From: Alphaproteobacteria bacterium
GTDB lineage: Bacteria > Pseudomonadota > Alphaproteobacteria > RF32 > CAG-239
Assembly (NCBI GenBank): GCA_017626035.1
Contig: JAGAJR010000009.1
Coordinates: forward strand, 1-51,217
DNA length: 51,217 nt
Direction of reading: 5' to 3'
Below, piece after piece: positions 17,152-26,061 of this stretch; the first letter of the stretch is position 1; each line of letters begins with the position of its first letter. The position numbers were made by a program, and so were the translations under genes. The notes beneath the pieces are model-generated. The model made no database searches. It was not told where the DNA came from and saw nothing but the letters and a program-made list of their open reading frames with translations.

Positions 17152-19815
17152 TTATTTTTTGCTATTTAAGACATCAAAAACCTTTTGAGTCAAGTCTCCA
17201 AGGCTGAAAGGCTTGGCCATAAACTCGAAATCCTGACTGCCGGCGAGTTCTTTGCGGGCGATTTCTTCAGAATATCCGGAAGCCAGTATAATTCTTATTC
17301 CCGGAATTTTTTCTTTGACAATTCCCGCCAGTTCGGCTCCGTTAATCCCCGGCATAACCATATCCGTAATCAGCAGGTCAAAATCTGTTGTTTGTTCAAG
17401 CTGTTCCAGAGCATTTTCAGCCGAATTGCAGGCAGTAACTTCATATCCTTTCTTTTTCAAGGCTCGGACGGCAAAAGTTCTGACGGAATCTTCGTCTTCA
17501 ACAAAAAGAATGTGAATACTGGTGGCTTTTTGAGAACTGTCGTTTTCATGCGGACGGTCAATTGCAGAAACGTTTAAGCCGAAAATAAGTTTTTGGTTCA
17601 TGGCTACAGGGGAAGTTATTTTTTCCTGAACAGTCAGAACGGGTGTTCCGTCTTTGGCGGTTATCCGGCTTTGTTCAACGGTATCTTTGTTTTTTTCTTC
17701 TTCCGTGTCATTGTCAAATCTTGGCAGGTGGATAGAAAAAGTAGTTCCTTTGCCAATGACGCTTTCTACTTTAATAAAACCTTCGGTTTGGCGGACAATT
17801 CCGTAAACCATGGAGAGACCTAATCCGGTGCCGGAACCGACAACGTTTTGTTTGGTGGAGAAAAACGGTTCAAAAATACGGGTCAGATTTTCAATCGGAA
17901 TGCCGCAACCGGTATCTTTAACGTCAATTACCACAAAATCTCCCGGCTTTATAATATCTGCACCGAATTGATACGGTTCGGTAAGTTCTTCGGTGCGGGT
18001 GGTAATGTTTAAGGTGCCGCTTCCGTTCATGGCGTCTTTGGCATTTACCGCCAGGTTGATAATTACCTGAGAAAACTGAACGGGATCAACCCTGATGTAG
18101 CCTAAATCGTTGCCATGGTGGAATTTTAATACGATTTGTTCGCCGAGAATACGTTTCAACATATGACTCAGTTCAACAAAATTTTCGGTTACGTTAATCA
18201 GTTTCGGCTTCAACGGCTGTTTGCGGGAGAAGGCGAGAAGTTGTCGAACCAATCCGGCCGCACGGTTGGCATTTTGTTTAATTTGGATTAAGTCGGCAAA
18301 TGACGGATCACCAACCCCGTGCCTTTGCAACAGAAGGTCGCAGAAGCCTATCATGGCGGTCAGCAAATTGTTAAAGTCGTGAGCCACACCGCCGGCCAGT
18401 TGTCCCATGGCTTGCATTTTTTGAGCTTGTGCAAACTGCATTTCCAAATTTTTTTGTTGTGTGGCGTCAATCATATACAGAACCAGGCCTTCCGCTTCTT
18501 CATTTTGGGAAGCGTGGAATCTTCGCATCGGGTTAACATAAAGCATGGCGATTTTGTTATCATTGCCTTTTTTGATGTGGACATCGGTGGAATATGACGG
18601 TGTTTCGCCGTCAAAAACATTATAAAATTCTTTGCGGAGTTCGATGTCATCGTCCGTGCTTATGTAGGAGAAGATGTTTTGATTGAGGAACTGAGGCTTT
18701 TCAATGTTAAAAAATTGCAGCAGGCTGTCGTTACATTCTTTGATTGTTCCGTCAGGAGCGGTAAAGACAATTCCGACCGGAGAGTTGTTGAAGAGCCAGC
18801 TGATTTTGTCTGTTGCGGAACTTAAATCCCTTTTCAGGTCGGCTTCGGCAGGGAGGTTGCCGACAACAACCCCGCGATATTTGATTTCTTTGTTGGTTCT
18901 GAAGCTTTCTTGTGCGGCATAACATTCGGTAACGATGTTTTTGGCGGAAACGAGATAAATTTTTCCCTGCCAGAAAGAGTTTTGTTCCGGGAGTGGCGAG
19001 TTGCTGCTCAGAAATTCTTTTAAATTATGTTCGCCCAGTTCTTCACGGCTTTGGCTCAGCAATTTTGCAAAACCGTGGTTGCAATATTCAATGTTGTATT
19101 CTTTGTCGCAGGTATAAACGCCGACCGGAAGATAATCCAAAAAGTCGTGAAGGGATTTTCTTTCGTCCTGAAAAATTTGTTCCATATTTTTGGAAGCCGT
19201 AATGTCTTCGATGTTCCAAAACAGGTAAGTCGATTTTTTTATTCTTTTAATTGAAAAAGGTCCCTCAAATATTCCGGATTTTTTCAGAAAGACCGGGCGG
19301 ACGGAAATTTCAAACCATTCTTCCTGTTTGAAAACTTTGTCGTCATCAGGGCTGAGAGTCAAAGCCAAAATGACTTTTTCGGGAACAAGATTGGCACAGG
19401 CCGTTTTTAAGCGGTAAAAAGCGGCTTTGTTGGCACGGTTGTCCGAGAGTTGTTTTTCCAAAAAGGGAAGTATAGGTTCGTTTTTGAAAAATTCTTTGGC
19501 ATAATCGTTTTGGATGACCGGTTCCTGAAGGGCGTTGTCTATGCGTCGGCCTTTGAAATCGTTTTTCAGAATTTCATTGGCAAAACCGCCGTAACTTATG
19601 GCTTCTTCTCCGGCCGAGATTGTTTTTATGGTCAGAATCAGGCAAAAGATTGTCATTAATACTATTGAGATAATCAGATAAAGGAAATATTGCGGATAGA
19701 GCAAAAAAGAAATAAGCAAAGCGGTCAGGCCTATTAATGAATAAGCCAGAAGAACCAGTCTTTTTTGCAACAGTCGGTCAGGCCTGTGGGTTTTTAAGCT
19801 GCATAACATATCCAA
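17152..19815 (-). CDS. cckA: Cell-cycle hybrid histidine kinase CckA
   Basis: 887 aa. Two N-terminal membrane helices (about 18-40 and 42-65), two PAS domains (about 215-300 and 335-445), HisKA with phospho-acceptor H479 in GGVAHDFNNLL, a HATPase domain with GTGLGLS, and a C-terminal receiver with D818 in LLITDMVMPG. This order and the HDFNNLLTAMIGF context are those of CckA, which feeds phosphate through ChpT to CtrA and controls replication, division and flagellar genes. No chpT or ctrA is in the window. The start overlaps the end of flhB by 38 bases, suggesting coupled translation. Confidence 0.9.
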   Translation of the reverse strand: MDMLCSLKTHRPDRLLQKRLVLLAYSLIGLTALLISFLLYPQYFLYLIISIVLMTIFCLILTIKTISAGEEAISYGGFANEILKNDFKGRRIDNALQEPVIQNDYAKEFFKNEPILPFLEKQLSDNRANKAAFYRLKTACANLVPEKVILALTLSPDDDKVFKQEEWFEISVRPVFLKKSGIFEGPFSIKRIKKSTYLFWNIEDITASKNMEQIFQDERKSLHDFLDYLPVGVYTCDKEYNIEYCNHGFAKLLSQSREELGEHNLKEFLSSNSPLPEQNSFWQGKIYLVSAKNIVTECYAAQESFRTNKEIKYRGVVVGNLPAEADLKRDLSSATDKISWLFNNSPVGIVFTAPDGTIKECNDSLLQFFNIEKPQFLNQNIFSYISTDDDIELRKEFYNVFDGETPSYSTDVHIKKGNDNKIAMLYVNPMRRFHASQNEEAEGLVLYMIDATQQKNLEMQFAQAQKMQAMGQLAGGVAHDFNNLLTAMIGFCDLLLQRHGVGDPSFADLIQIKQNANRAAGLVRQLLAFSRKQPLKPKLINVTENFVELSHMLKRILGEQIVLKFHHGNDLGYIRVDPVQFSQVIINLAVNAKDAMNGSGTLNITTRTEELTEPYQFGADIIKPGDFVVIDVKDTGCGIPIENLTRIFEPFFSTKQNVVGSGTGLGLSMVYGIVRQTEGFIKVESVIGKGTTFSIHLPRFDNDTEEEKNKDTVEQSRITAKDGTPVLTVQEKITSPVAMNQKLIFGLNVSAIDRPHENDSSQKATSIHILFVEDEDSVRTFAVRALKKKGYEVTACNSAENALEQLEQTTDFDLLITDMVMPGINGAELAGIVKEKIPGIRIILASGYSEEIARKELAGSQDFEFMAKPFSLGDLTQKVFDVLNSKK

Positions 19816-20854
19816 TTACCTCGGCAACGGCTTTAAAGTGTTCCTGCGGAATGGCCTGATCCAGTTCTACCGAAGCGAACAGAGCACGGGCCAACGGCGG
19901 ATTTTCAACGATTGGAATGTCGTTTTCTTCCGCCAGTTCCCTGATGCGGAGAGCCAAATGATCCAGACCTTTGGCGACAACGACAGGGGCATCCATTGTT
20001 TCCATTTTATATTCCAAAGCAACGGCGTAGTGCGTCGGGTTGACGATGACGACATCGGCTTTCGGAACATTGTCCATCATGCGGTGGCGAGCTCTTTCCA
20101 TACGTACCTGGCGTATTCTGGATTTAACCAGCGGGTCGCCTTCCATTTGTTTGTATTCGTCTTTGACTTCCTGTTTGGTCATACGCAATTTTTTCAAATG
20201 GCTGTATTTTTGCCAAGCGTAGTCGGCCAGGGCGATAATCAGCACTGCAATCAGAACCGTGAATATTAATAATACGACAACTTTATGAATAAAAGATAAA
20301 ATTGCCATGGTATCCATGGTCGGCATTAAATTTATTTTTTCGAGATACGGACGGATAACCAAAATGCTGATAAAGGTAATCACGGTGATTTTGATAATGC
20401 CTTTTAAGCTTTCCACCACTTTTTTCATATTAATAAATTTAGGGAGTGCCGCGAAAATGTTTAGTTTGTTCCAGTCGGGAAGAAGTTTTTTCGGGGCATA
20501 TACAAAACCGGTTTGGGCGATGCTGGCGGTGAGGCCCAAGACCATAAAAATCAGGAAAGGAATACTGAGAATCTTTAACATTCCCAAAACAGTCCGGCTG
20601 AAAAGCAACTGTAAGTGTTTGGGATCGGTCGGGATACTTTCCGGATTTTCAATAAACTTAAGAGAGAGGACATAAAACCATTTGAACATTAACGGAAGCA
20701 AAAGCCAGACGACAAACAACATTCCCAGCAGCATCAGGAAGCTTTTGGCATCTTGGGAAATCGCCACATCGCCTTCTTCTTTGGCTTTGCTTATTTTTCG
20801 TTCCGACGGTTCTTCAGTTTTGGAGGCGTCGTCATCATCTTCCGCAGCTATCAT
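19778..20854 (-). CDS. flhB: Flagellar export apparatus protein FlhB
   Basis: 358 aa. Four N-terminal membrane helices (about 38-56, 90-112, 150-168, 190-212), then a cytoplasmic domain with the self-cleaving N272-PTH275 motif that switches the type III exporter from rod/hook to filament substrates. The N-terminus carries KTEEPSERK, typical of FlhB. The non-flagellar homologue (SctU) is less likely because fliR and fliQ precede it and cckA follows. Confidence 0.95.
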   Translation of the reverse strand: MIAAEDDDDASKTEEPSERKISKAKEEGDVAISQDAKSFLMLLGMLFVVWLLLPLMFKWFYVLSLKFIENPESIPTDPKHLQLLFSRTVLGMLKILSIPFLIFMVLGLTASIAQTGFVYAPKKLLPDWNKLNIFAALPKFINMKKVVESLKGIIKITVITFISILVIRPYLEKINLMPTMDTMAILSFIHKVVVLLIFTVLIAVLIIALADYAWQKYSHLKKLRMTKQEVKDEYKQMEGDPLVKSRIRQVRMERARHRMMDNVPKADVVIVNPTHYAVALEYKMETMDAPVVVAKGLDHLALRIRELAEENDIPIVENPPLARALFASVELDQAIPQEHFKAVAEVIGYVMQLKNPQA

Positions 20855-20863
20855 CCGGCACCT

Positions 20864-21619
20864 CTATCTGGAAAATTGTTCCAAGCCTTCTTCATAATAC
20901 TTCATAAACCAAAGTATCATCATCGGCATGGTAATTAAAAATACTCCGAGCCCCAGATAAATTTGCAAAGGCAGGGACAAGAAGAAAATGTTTAATTGCG
21001 GCATTAATCTGGACACCAATCCCATGCCGACGTAGAAAACAATGGTAAAAGCGATGAATGGAGAACCGATTTTAAATCCCATGATGAAAGATTTGTTCAT
21101 TGTATCGCTTAAAAAATTTGAAAAATCTCCGACAGGCAAGGGGGCTCCCACGTTGAAAATCCGATAGCTGTCGACGACTGCTTCCAACATAAGGTGGTGC
21201 AGGTCGGTAATGAAAATGACGACAATCGCCAGCAGGCTTAAGAAGGTTTCAATCACAACGGATTGGTTCATGCTGGTCGGGTCAAAAATCTGGGCGTTAG
21301 AAAAGCCGATAGCCTGTCCGGCAAAGTTTCCCGCCAGATTGAGTGCCGAAAAAAGTATCTGCATTAGGACGCCGAAGAAAATTCCGATTGTTATTTCAAA
21401 CAGGCAGATTTGCACAAAATCCAAAAAATGTTTGGGTTGAGCAGGGAGATAGTCGTTTAAGAACGGGACTAAAACAAAAGTCAAGGCCAGAGCTACGGAA
21501 AGGCGGTATCGCATATTGACGTAATTCGTCATAAAGCCCGGCATTATCATAACGGCCGAGCCTATTCTTAAAAAGACGAGGACATAGCGATAAAGTTCTA
21601 AATTAAGAAGTTCCGTCAT
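20864..21619 (-). CDS. fliR: Flagellar export apparatus protein FliR
   Basis: 251 aa with about six membrane helices, the normal FliR length. Family stretches include LRIGSAVMIMPGF at the N-terminus, GQAIGFSNAQIFDP in the middle, and the MPQLNIFFLSLPLQI region near the C-terminus. FliR forms part of the export gate complex with FliP, FliQ and FlhB. It lies between fliQ (3-base gap) and flhB (9-base gap). Confidence 0.95.
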   Translation of the reverse strand: MTELLNLELYRYVLVFLRIGSAVMIMPGFMTNYVNMRYRLSVALALTFVLVPFLNDYLPAQPKHFLDFVQICLFEITIGIFFGVLMQILFSALNLAGNFAGQAIGFSNAQIFDPTSMNQSVVIETFLSLLAIVVIFITDLHHLMLEAVVDSYRIFNVGAPLPVGDFSNFLSDTMNKSFIMGFKIGSPFIAFTIVFYVGMGLVSRLMPQLNIFFLSLPLQIYLGLGVFLITMPMMILWFMKYYEEGLEQFSR

Positions 21620-21622
21620 GGT

Positions 21623-21889
21623 TTATCCGCCGCTTACAATCTTATCAAACAAAGTATCTGAGAGCATTTTCATTTGTGAAAACATAAACGGAAACAGTAA
21701 AATCAGGGTTACAAATACAGCCAAAATTTTAGGAACAAAGGCCAGAGTCATTTCCTGAATTTGAGTCAGAGCCTGAAAAATACCGACGATTAAGCCGATA
21801 AACAAGGCGACCAATAAAATCGGGCTGACAACCTTGATTAGGGTAAAAATAGCATCTCTGGATATGTCTAATACTTCGACTTCGTTCAT
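21623..21889 (-). CDS. fliQ: Flagellar export apparatus protein FliQ
   Basis: 88 aa, two membrane helices (about 17-38 and 52-75). The family motif around VGLIVGIFQALTQI is present. It is a gate subunit of the flagellar type III exporter. GAGG lies just before the ATG, 13 bases after the stop of the preceding secreted-protein gene. fliP is not here and must be elsewhere. Confidence 0.93.
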   Translation of the reverse strand: MNEVEVLDISRDAIFTLIKVVSPILLVALFIGLIVGIFQALTQIQEMTLAFVPKILAVFVTLILLFPFMFSQMKMLSDTLFDKIVSGG

Positions 21890-21902
21890 TTATCAGCCTC
21901 GT

Positions 21903-23015
21903 TTACTCCAATGGTGTTTGTTTTTCAAAGTAGCGGTGGTTTTCAATTCCGGTCAAAAAGGCTCCGTCATATTCGCTGTTTATGATTTTTTCAAAGTTGC
22001 GGCCCATAATTTTTTTCCAGGCATCATTCCAATATTCCGTGATGATACTGTCGTTGCTGACAAAAGATATTCTTTTGAGCCAGGACGGATTTCCTACTTT
22101 CCAGCCGAGTTTGCGGAGATACGGATTATTTCTGATTTCGCTGACATTAAACAGGGCAATAATTTGGCGGCGGGTGCCGTTCTTTTTGAACTTCATCCTG
22201 TCAATGTCTTCAGCCGTAAGAATTTCACGGTTGTGGAACAGCGGATTGATAACGACAATGTCATAATTTGAACGGCGGATGTCATCAATAAAATTTTCTT
22301 TGCTTTCATATTCGCTGTCGTTTAGCAGAAATGAAACGTTTTGAGCATCTTGCACGTTATAGATGTTTTTTGCATTTTCATTAATAACCGGTTGTCCGAC
22401 AATATGTTTGAAGGCTTCGTCTTTATTTATGAACGGATAGGTCAGGCTGTCGGTTGCAACGGCATCTTCAACCGCTTTGTCAAAAGCTTTTCCGTTCGGG
22501 CAGTGGTCTATGGAGATAAGTTTAATATTTTCATTGCGAATTATCGGGCTTATTTCCTGCGGACGGCAAAATTGATTGTTTAAAACAATCGCGTCAATGT
22601 TTTGCGTATAAGCTTTATCCCTGTATCCTGAGGCAACGTCTGCTTCCGATGCCGGTTGCTTTAGTTTGGTTAAAAAGCTGGGGTCTTCGGCGTTTGTCTC
22701 TTTTTCTCTGGCTTCGTTATAGCCTTCTAAATGTCGCTCCCACAGGCTTTTGCTTAAGAGTTCCTGTCCGCCGTGAACGATAATCTGAAAATTCTTATTT
22801 TTATTTTTGGCATATCTGCTCAGGGAAATCAAATTATCCCGCATTTGTTCACGATAGTTGACTATATGCCGGGGCGGAACGTCTATGGAAAGAATATCTT
22901 CCGCGTAGGTATAAGGATTTTCCTGATTAAAACCGTATAAACCGGTATCCGCACCCGCCGGAAAAGCAAGTGCGGTTAAAATACCGGTAATTATCAGGCT
23001 GCTACGTAATGACAT
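21903..23015 (-). CDS. Secreted GH114/TM1410-like protein
   Basis: 370 aa with a signal peptide (residues 1-22, cleavage after AGA). Three features recall the TIM-barrel GH114/TM1410 family (relatives of the PelA hydrolase domain): YDIVVINPLF at about 251-260, the IIALFNVSEIRNN region with E293, and YDGAFLTGIEN at 349-359. GH114 enzymes cut alpha-1,4-galactosaminoglycans; whether this one is active is uncertain because the Asp-rich motifs are only partly kept. An N-terminal half of about 200 residues precedes the recognisable strands. It overlaps the end of pgm by 14 bases and directly precedes fliQ. Confidence 0.55.
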   Translation of the reverse strand: MSLRSSLIITGILTALAFPAGADTGLYGFNQENPYTYAEDILSIDVPPRHIVNYREQMRDNLISLSRYAKNKNKNFQIIVHGGQELLSKSLWERHLEGYNEAREKETNAEDPSFLTKLKQPASEADVASGYRDKAYTQNIDAIVLNNQFCRPQEISPIIRNENIKLISIDHCPNGKAFDKAVEDAVATDSLTYPFINKDEAFKHIVGQPVINENAKNIYNVQDAQNVSFLLNDSEYESKENFIDDIRRSNYDIVVINPLFHNREILTAEDIDRMKFKKNGTRRQIIALFNVSEIRNNPYLRKLGWKVGNPSWLKRISFVSNDSIITEYWNDAWKKIMGRNFEKIINSEYDGAFLTGIENHRYFEKQTPLE

Positions 23016-24621
23016 CGGCCTTTTGTTTTCCTGTGCGTTGAGAAATTTCAGCCGTGTTCATGGCGATTTCCAAAATGTCTTTCAACATTTTCAACGGATC
23101 TTCCAGAAGGGCTTCCGTCTCATATTTTTCAAGGTAAACGCGAAGTGTTGCCCCGCTTGATCCTGTTCCGGACAAACGATAAACAATACGAGAGCCGTCT
23201 TCAAAAGTGATAACCAATCCGTTTTTGGTTGAGGAATGGTCAACTGGGTCGTTGTAAACAAATGGAGCGGCTTTGGAAACTTTGTATGTTCCGAAATTCC
23301 GGCCGTTTAATGACGGCAGTTTTTCTTCCAAATCGGCCATCAATTTGTCGGCAACTTCGGTAGAAATGCCTTCAAAGTCAAAACGCATATAATAGCTGCG
23401 TCCGTATTTTTTCCAGTGTTCCAACGTAATTTCTTCAACGGATTTTCCGGTAACGGCAATAATGTTGAGCCAGAACAAAACTGCCCAAATGCCGTCTTTT
23501 TCCCTGATGTGGCTGGAACCTGTTCCGAAACTTTCTTCTCCGCAGAAGGTAATGCGGTTGGAATCCATGAGGTTGACGAAATATTTCCAGCCGGTCGGAA
23601 CTTCATAGTAACCGATGTTGTGAGCTTTAGCTACGCGGGAAACGGCTGAAGATGTTGCCGCTGATTTGGCAACGCCGAAAATCCCTTTTTTGTAGGCCGG
23701 GATAAGTTGATAGTTATCCGTCAAAATTGCCAGGCTGTCGCTCGGAGTAACAAAGAATTTTTTACCGAGAATCATATTGCGGTCGCCATCACCGTCATTG
23801 GCCGCACCAAAGTCAGGAGCTTTATCCGAGAACATTAAATCGACCAGTTCTTTGGCATAAATCAGGTTAGGATCCGGATGCAGACCGCCGAAATCCGGCA
23901 GAGGGCGGAAATTAACCACCGAACCTTTCGGAGCTCCGAGAATTTCTTCAAAAATTCTTTGAGCATAAGGTCCGGTAACGGCATTCATTGCATCGAATCT
24001 CATGGTGAAACCGGAGCGGAAAAGTTTTTTGATGGCTTCGAAATCAAAAATCTCCTGCATCATGTTTACGTAGTCGGTAACAGGGTCGATTATTTCAATG
24101 ACCATATCACCCAATTTTTGAGTGCCGATTTTAGACAGGTCAATATCCGGAGCGTCAAAAATTTTGTATTCTTTAATTTCCTTGGTGTTCTGATAGATTT
24201 TATCAGTTACGCTGCTTGGAGCCTGACCGCCGCTTTCGTTGGCATATTTAATGCCAAAGTCGCCGTTTTCGCCGCCCGGATTATGGGAGGCAGACAAAAC
24301 GAAACCGCCGTCGGCTTTGTTTTTTAAGATAATGTGAGAACCGGCCGGCGTGGAAATAAAGCCGTCTTTGCCGATAATCAGTTTGGCAACGCCGTTGGCA
24401 GCAGCCATTTTTATGATTTTTTGGATGGCAATGTCATTATAGAAACGTCCGTCGCCGCCGACAAGATAAACTTTTCCGCTTAAATCTCCGATTGTATTGA
24501 AAATGCTTTGCATAAAGTTTTCGACGTAGTTGGGCTGCATAACGACTTTAGACTTTTTTCTTAAGCCGGCAGTGCCCATTTTTTGGTCGGTATACGGGGT
24601 TGTCGCAATTGTTTTTATCAT
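23002..24621 (-). CDS. pgm: Phosphoglucomutase
   Basis: 539 aa from the ATG at 24621, which has AAAGGA upstream; an in-frame start at 24654 adds only 11 unsupported residues. Alpha-D-phosphohexomutase fold: the phosphoserine loop in LSASHNPGG, the metal loop DGDGDRN, the sugar loop GEESFGTGSSH, and the phosphate-binding RLSGTGSSG near the C-terminus. The N-terminal TPYTDQKMGTAGLR is typical of the glucose-specific eukaryote-like Pgm group. It interconverts glucose-1-P and glucose-6-P for glycogen and envelope sugars. It is the first gene of the long operon running to eptA. Confidence 0.93.
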   Translation of the reverse strand: MIKTIATTPYTDQKMGTAGLRKKSKVVMQPNYVENFMQSIFNTIGDLSGKVYLVGGDGRFYNDIAIQKIIKMAAANGVAKLIIGKDGFISTPAGSHIILKNKADGGFVLSASHNPGGENGDFGIKYANESGGQAPSSVTDKIYQNTKEIKEYKIFDAPDIDLSKIGTQKLGDMVIEIIDPVTDYVNMMQEIFDFEAIKKLFRSGFTMRFDAMNAVTGPYAQRIFEEILGAPKGSVVNFRPLPDFGGLHPDPNLIYAKELVDLMFSDKAPDFGAANDGDGDRNMILGKKFFVTPSDSLAILTDNYQLIPAYKKGIFGVAKSAATSSAVSRVAKAHNIGYYEVPTGWKYFVNLMDSNRITFCGEESFGTGSSHIREKDGIWAVLFWLNIIAVTGKSVEEITLEHWKKYGRSYYMRFDFEGISTEVADKLMADLEEKLPSLNGRNFGTYKVSKAAPFVYNDPVDHSSTKNGLVITFEDGSRIVYRLSGTGSSGATLRVYLEKYETEALLEDPLKMLKDILEIAMNTAEISQRTGKQKADVIT

Positions 24622-24669
24622 CAGATTTCCTTTATCTCTAATAGTGAAACGCATTGATTGATAGTCAGG

Positions 24670-24697
24670 AGTTTATCACTTTGGTTTCTAAACTCAA
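24670..24697 (-). promoter_or_regulatory. Possible promoter of the pgm-to-eptA operon
   Basis: On the minus strand: TTGAGT (24697-24692), 16-base spacer, TAAACT (24675-24670), about 50 bases before the pgm ATG. A perfect 12-bp palindrome, GTTATTAATAAC, lies just upstream at 24709-24720 and could be an operator. Both assignments rest on consensus alone. Confidence 0.35.
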
Positions 24698-24728
24698 GGA
24701 TAAAGGTAGTTATTAATAACCATTATTT

Positions 24729-25250
24729 TTAGAGAAGCGTTTTGCAGGCCTTGTTTATCATTTCCGCAAAATAAGGATGCTTGAGGTTTTGTTTTTGTGC
24801 CGTTTCCAGAAGTTGTGTTCGGCGGTTGGGCACGGTATCCTGTTCTTGCAGGGCAGAAGAGTGCAATCCCAAGATTTTTAAGGCTTGACGAGCAGAGTAA
24901 GTCGGATGCTGTTTATCGAAATTCTGCTGCCGGTTTATTTTGCTTTCAATATGCGAAAGCGGAATCAGGCTTTTTTTACCGGAGAAGAAACGGCGAATCT
25001 GATAAAGGTAAGCAAGATGGACGCTTAAACAGAGGCAAAGGCAGCCGAACAATATCCGGTAAGGCAGGGATGCGGAAATAATCAGTCCGTAACCAGCGTA
25101 GAAAAGCATTCCCCAAGCAATGTTCAATATGGTGGTTTCGGGAATGAAGAAAAAATTACGGTGCGGATTTTGGTGGAAGAGATTTCTTAACAGGGCGGCT
25201 GTCAATATAACCGCGGCGGCGGCGAACATTAAGAAACTGAGTTCCTTCAT
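24729..25250 (-). CDS. Membrane protein with a degenerate J-domain
   Basis: 173 aa from the ATG at 25250, one base after the mipZ stop; this begins directly with the first membrane helix. Hydrophobic helices lie at about 4-22 and 38-75. The C-terminus (about 115-173) resembles the J-domain tail of membrane-anchored, TIM14-like proteins: ARQALKILGL, a charged helix, then a helix ending FAEMINKACKTLL. The HPD triad appears as H-P-Y, so Hsp70 stimulation is doubtful. Its place in the dacA-like/mipZ operon hints at an envelope or division role. The J-domain reading is my inference. Confidence 0.55.
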   Translation of the reverse strand: MKELSFLMFAAAAVILTAALLRNLFHQNPHRNFFFIPETTILNIAWGMLFYAGYGLIISASLPYRILFGCLCLCLSVHLAYLYQIRRFFSGKKSLIPLSHIESKINRQQNFDKQHPTYSARQALKILGLHSSALQEQDTVPNRRTQLLETAQKQNLKHPYFAEMINKACKTLL

Positions 25251-25251
25251 G

Positions 25252-26061
25252 TTATTCTTCCGGACAAATGAATTCCGCCAAAGCTTTGATTTCCCTTTTG
25301 GCGGCAACATGAGATACGCTCATGCGGCGTTTTAAAGCTTCATCCCGCATATCCAATACGGTCAGTCCTTCCAAGAACATTTCCTTGTAAATAACCCGGT
25401 CTTTTAATCCGGTTGAAAAACGGAATCCGTAAAGCTTAGAGAGTTTTTCAAGATACTCAAAGACAAGATGTTTGTTTTTTGATTGCAGGGCTGAAATCTT
25501 ATTGCCGACAACAATCCAGTTGAGATAAGCATGGCCTTGCGAAGCCAGGTATTTTTTTACATCCCAGATGTAATTGGCGTAATGTCCCGGTTTGCCGATT
25601 TTTTGTTCATCGAAATCAATCTCGGCCAGAGCGTTTAAATCAATCAGGCTGTCCGAAATTGGAGTGATAAGCGTATCTGCGAATTTGTGGGCTTCTTCAA
25701 AAAGGTAATTTTTGTTTCCCGGGGTGTCAATGATAATGGCATCGTAAGACGGGATAAGTTTTTGAATTTGCAGACGCACATTGCTGCGGTCGGCAGGGAT
25801 TAAATCATAGCTTTCCTGCGGAGAAAAGCGATAATGTATCGGCATCGGCAGAGAAATTTTGTTCTTTTTGCAGAAGTTCTGACGGTTTTCAATATATTTT
25901 GATAAAGTTCCCTGGCGTCCGTCCATATCAATAGTGGCAACACTAAAGCCTTCTTTAAGCAATTTGACTGCCAAGTGCATGGATATTGTGGATTTTCCGG
26001 TTCCGCCCTTTTCGTTGCTGACAACGATAATATGGGCTTTTTTTGCGATGTCGTCTATCAT
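25252..26061 (-). CDS. mipZ: Division-plane positioning ATPase MipZ
   Basis: 269 aa ParA/MinD-type P-loop ATPase. The deviant Walker A is K18-GGTGKST25, followed by DMDGRQGTLSKY and the AIIDTPG Walker B region. The DGRQ sequence and the long insertion with PIHYRFSP are typical of MipZ rather than ParA. MipZ forms a gradient from ParB at the poles and inhibits FtsZ there, placing division at midcell. Its ATG overlaps the stop of the preceding carboxypeptidase (TAATG), indicating coupled translation. Confidence 0.9.
   Translation of the reverse strand: MIDDIAKKAHIIVVSNEKGGTGKSTISMHLAVKLLKEGFSVATIDMDGRQGTLSKYIENRQNFCKKNKISLPMPIHYRFSPQESYDLIPADRSNVRLQIQKLIPSYDAIIIDTPGNKNYLFEEAHKFADTLITPISDSLIDLNALAEIDFDEQKIGKPGHYANYIWDVKKYLASQGHAYLNWIVVGNKISALQSKNKHLVFEYLEKLSKLYGFRFSTGLKDRVIYKEMFLEGLTVLDMRDEALKRRMSVSHVAAKREIKALAEFICPEE

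Noticed and set aside
24709-24720. Perfect palindrome GTTATTAATAAC as a CtrA or other regulator site
   Set aside because: It does not match the TTAA-N7-TTAA CtrA pattern, and short AT palindromes are common in this sequence; it is kept only as a remark on the pgm promoter.
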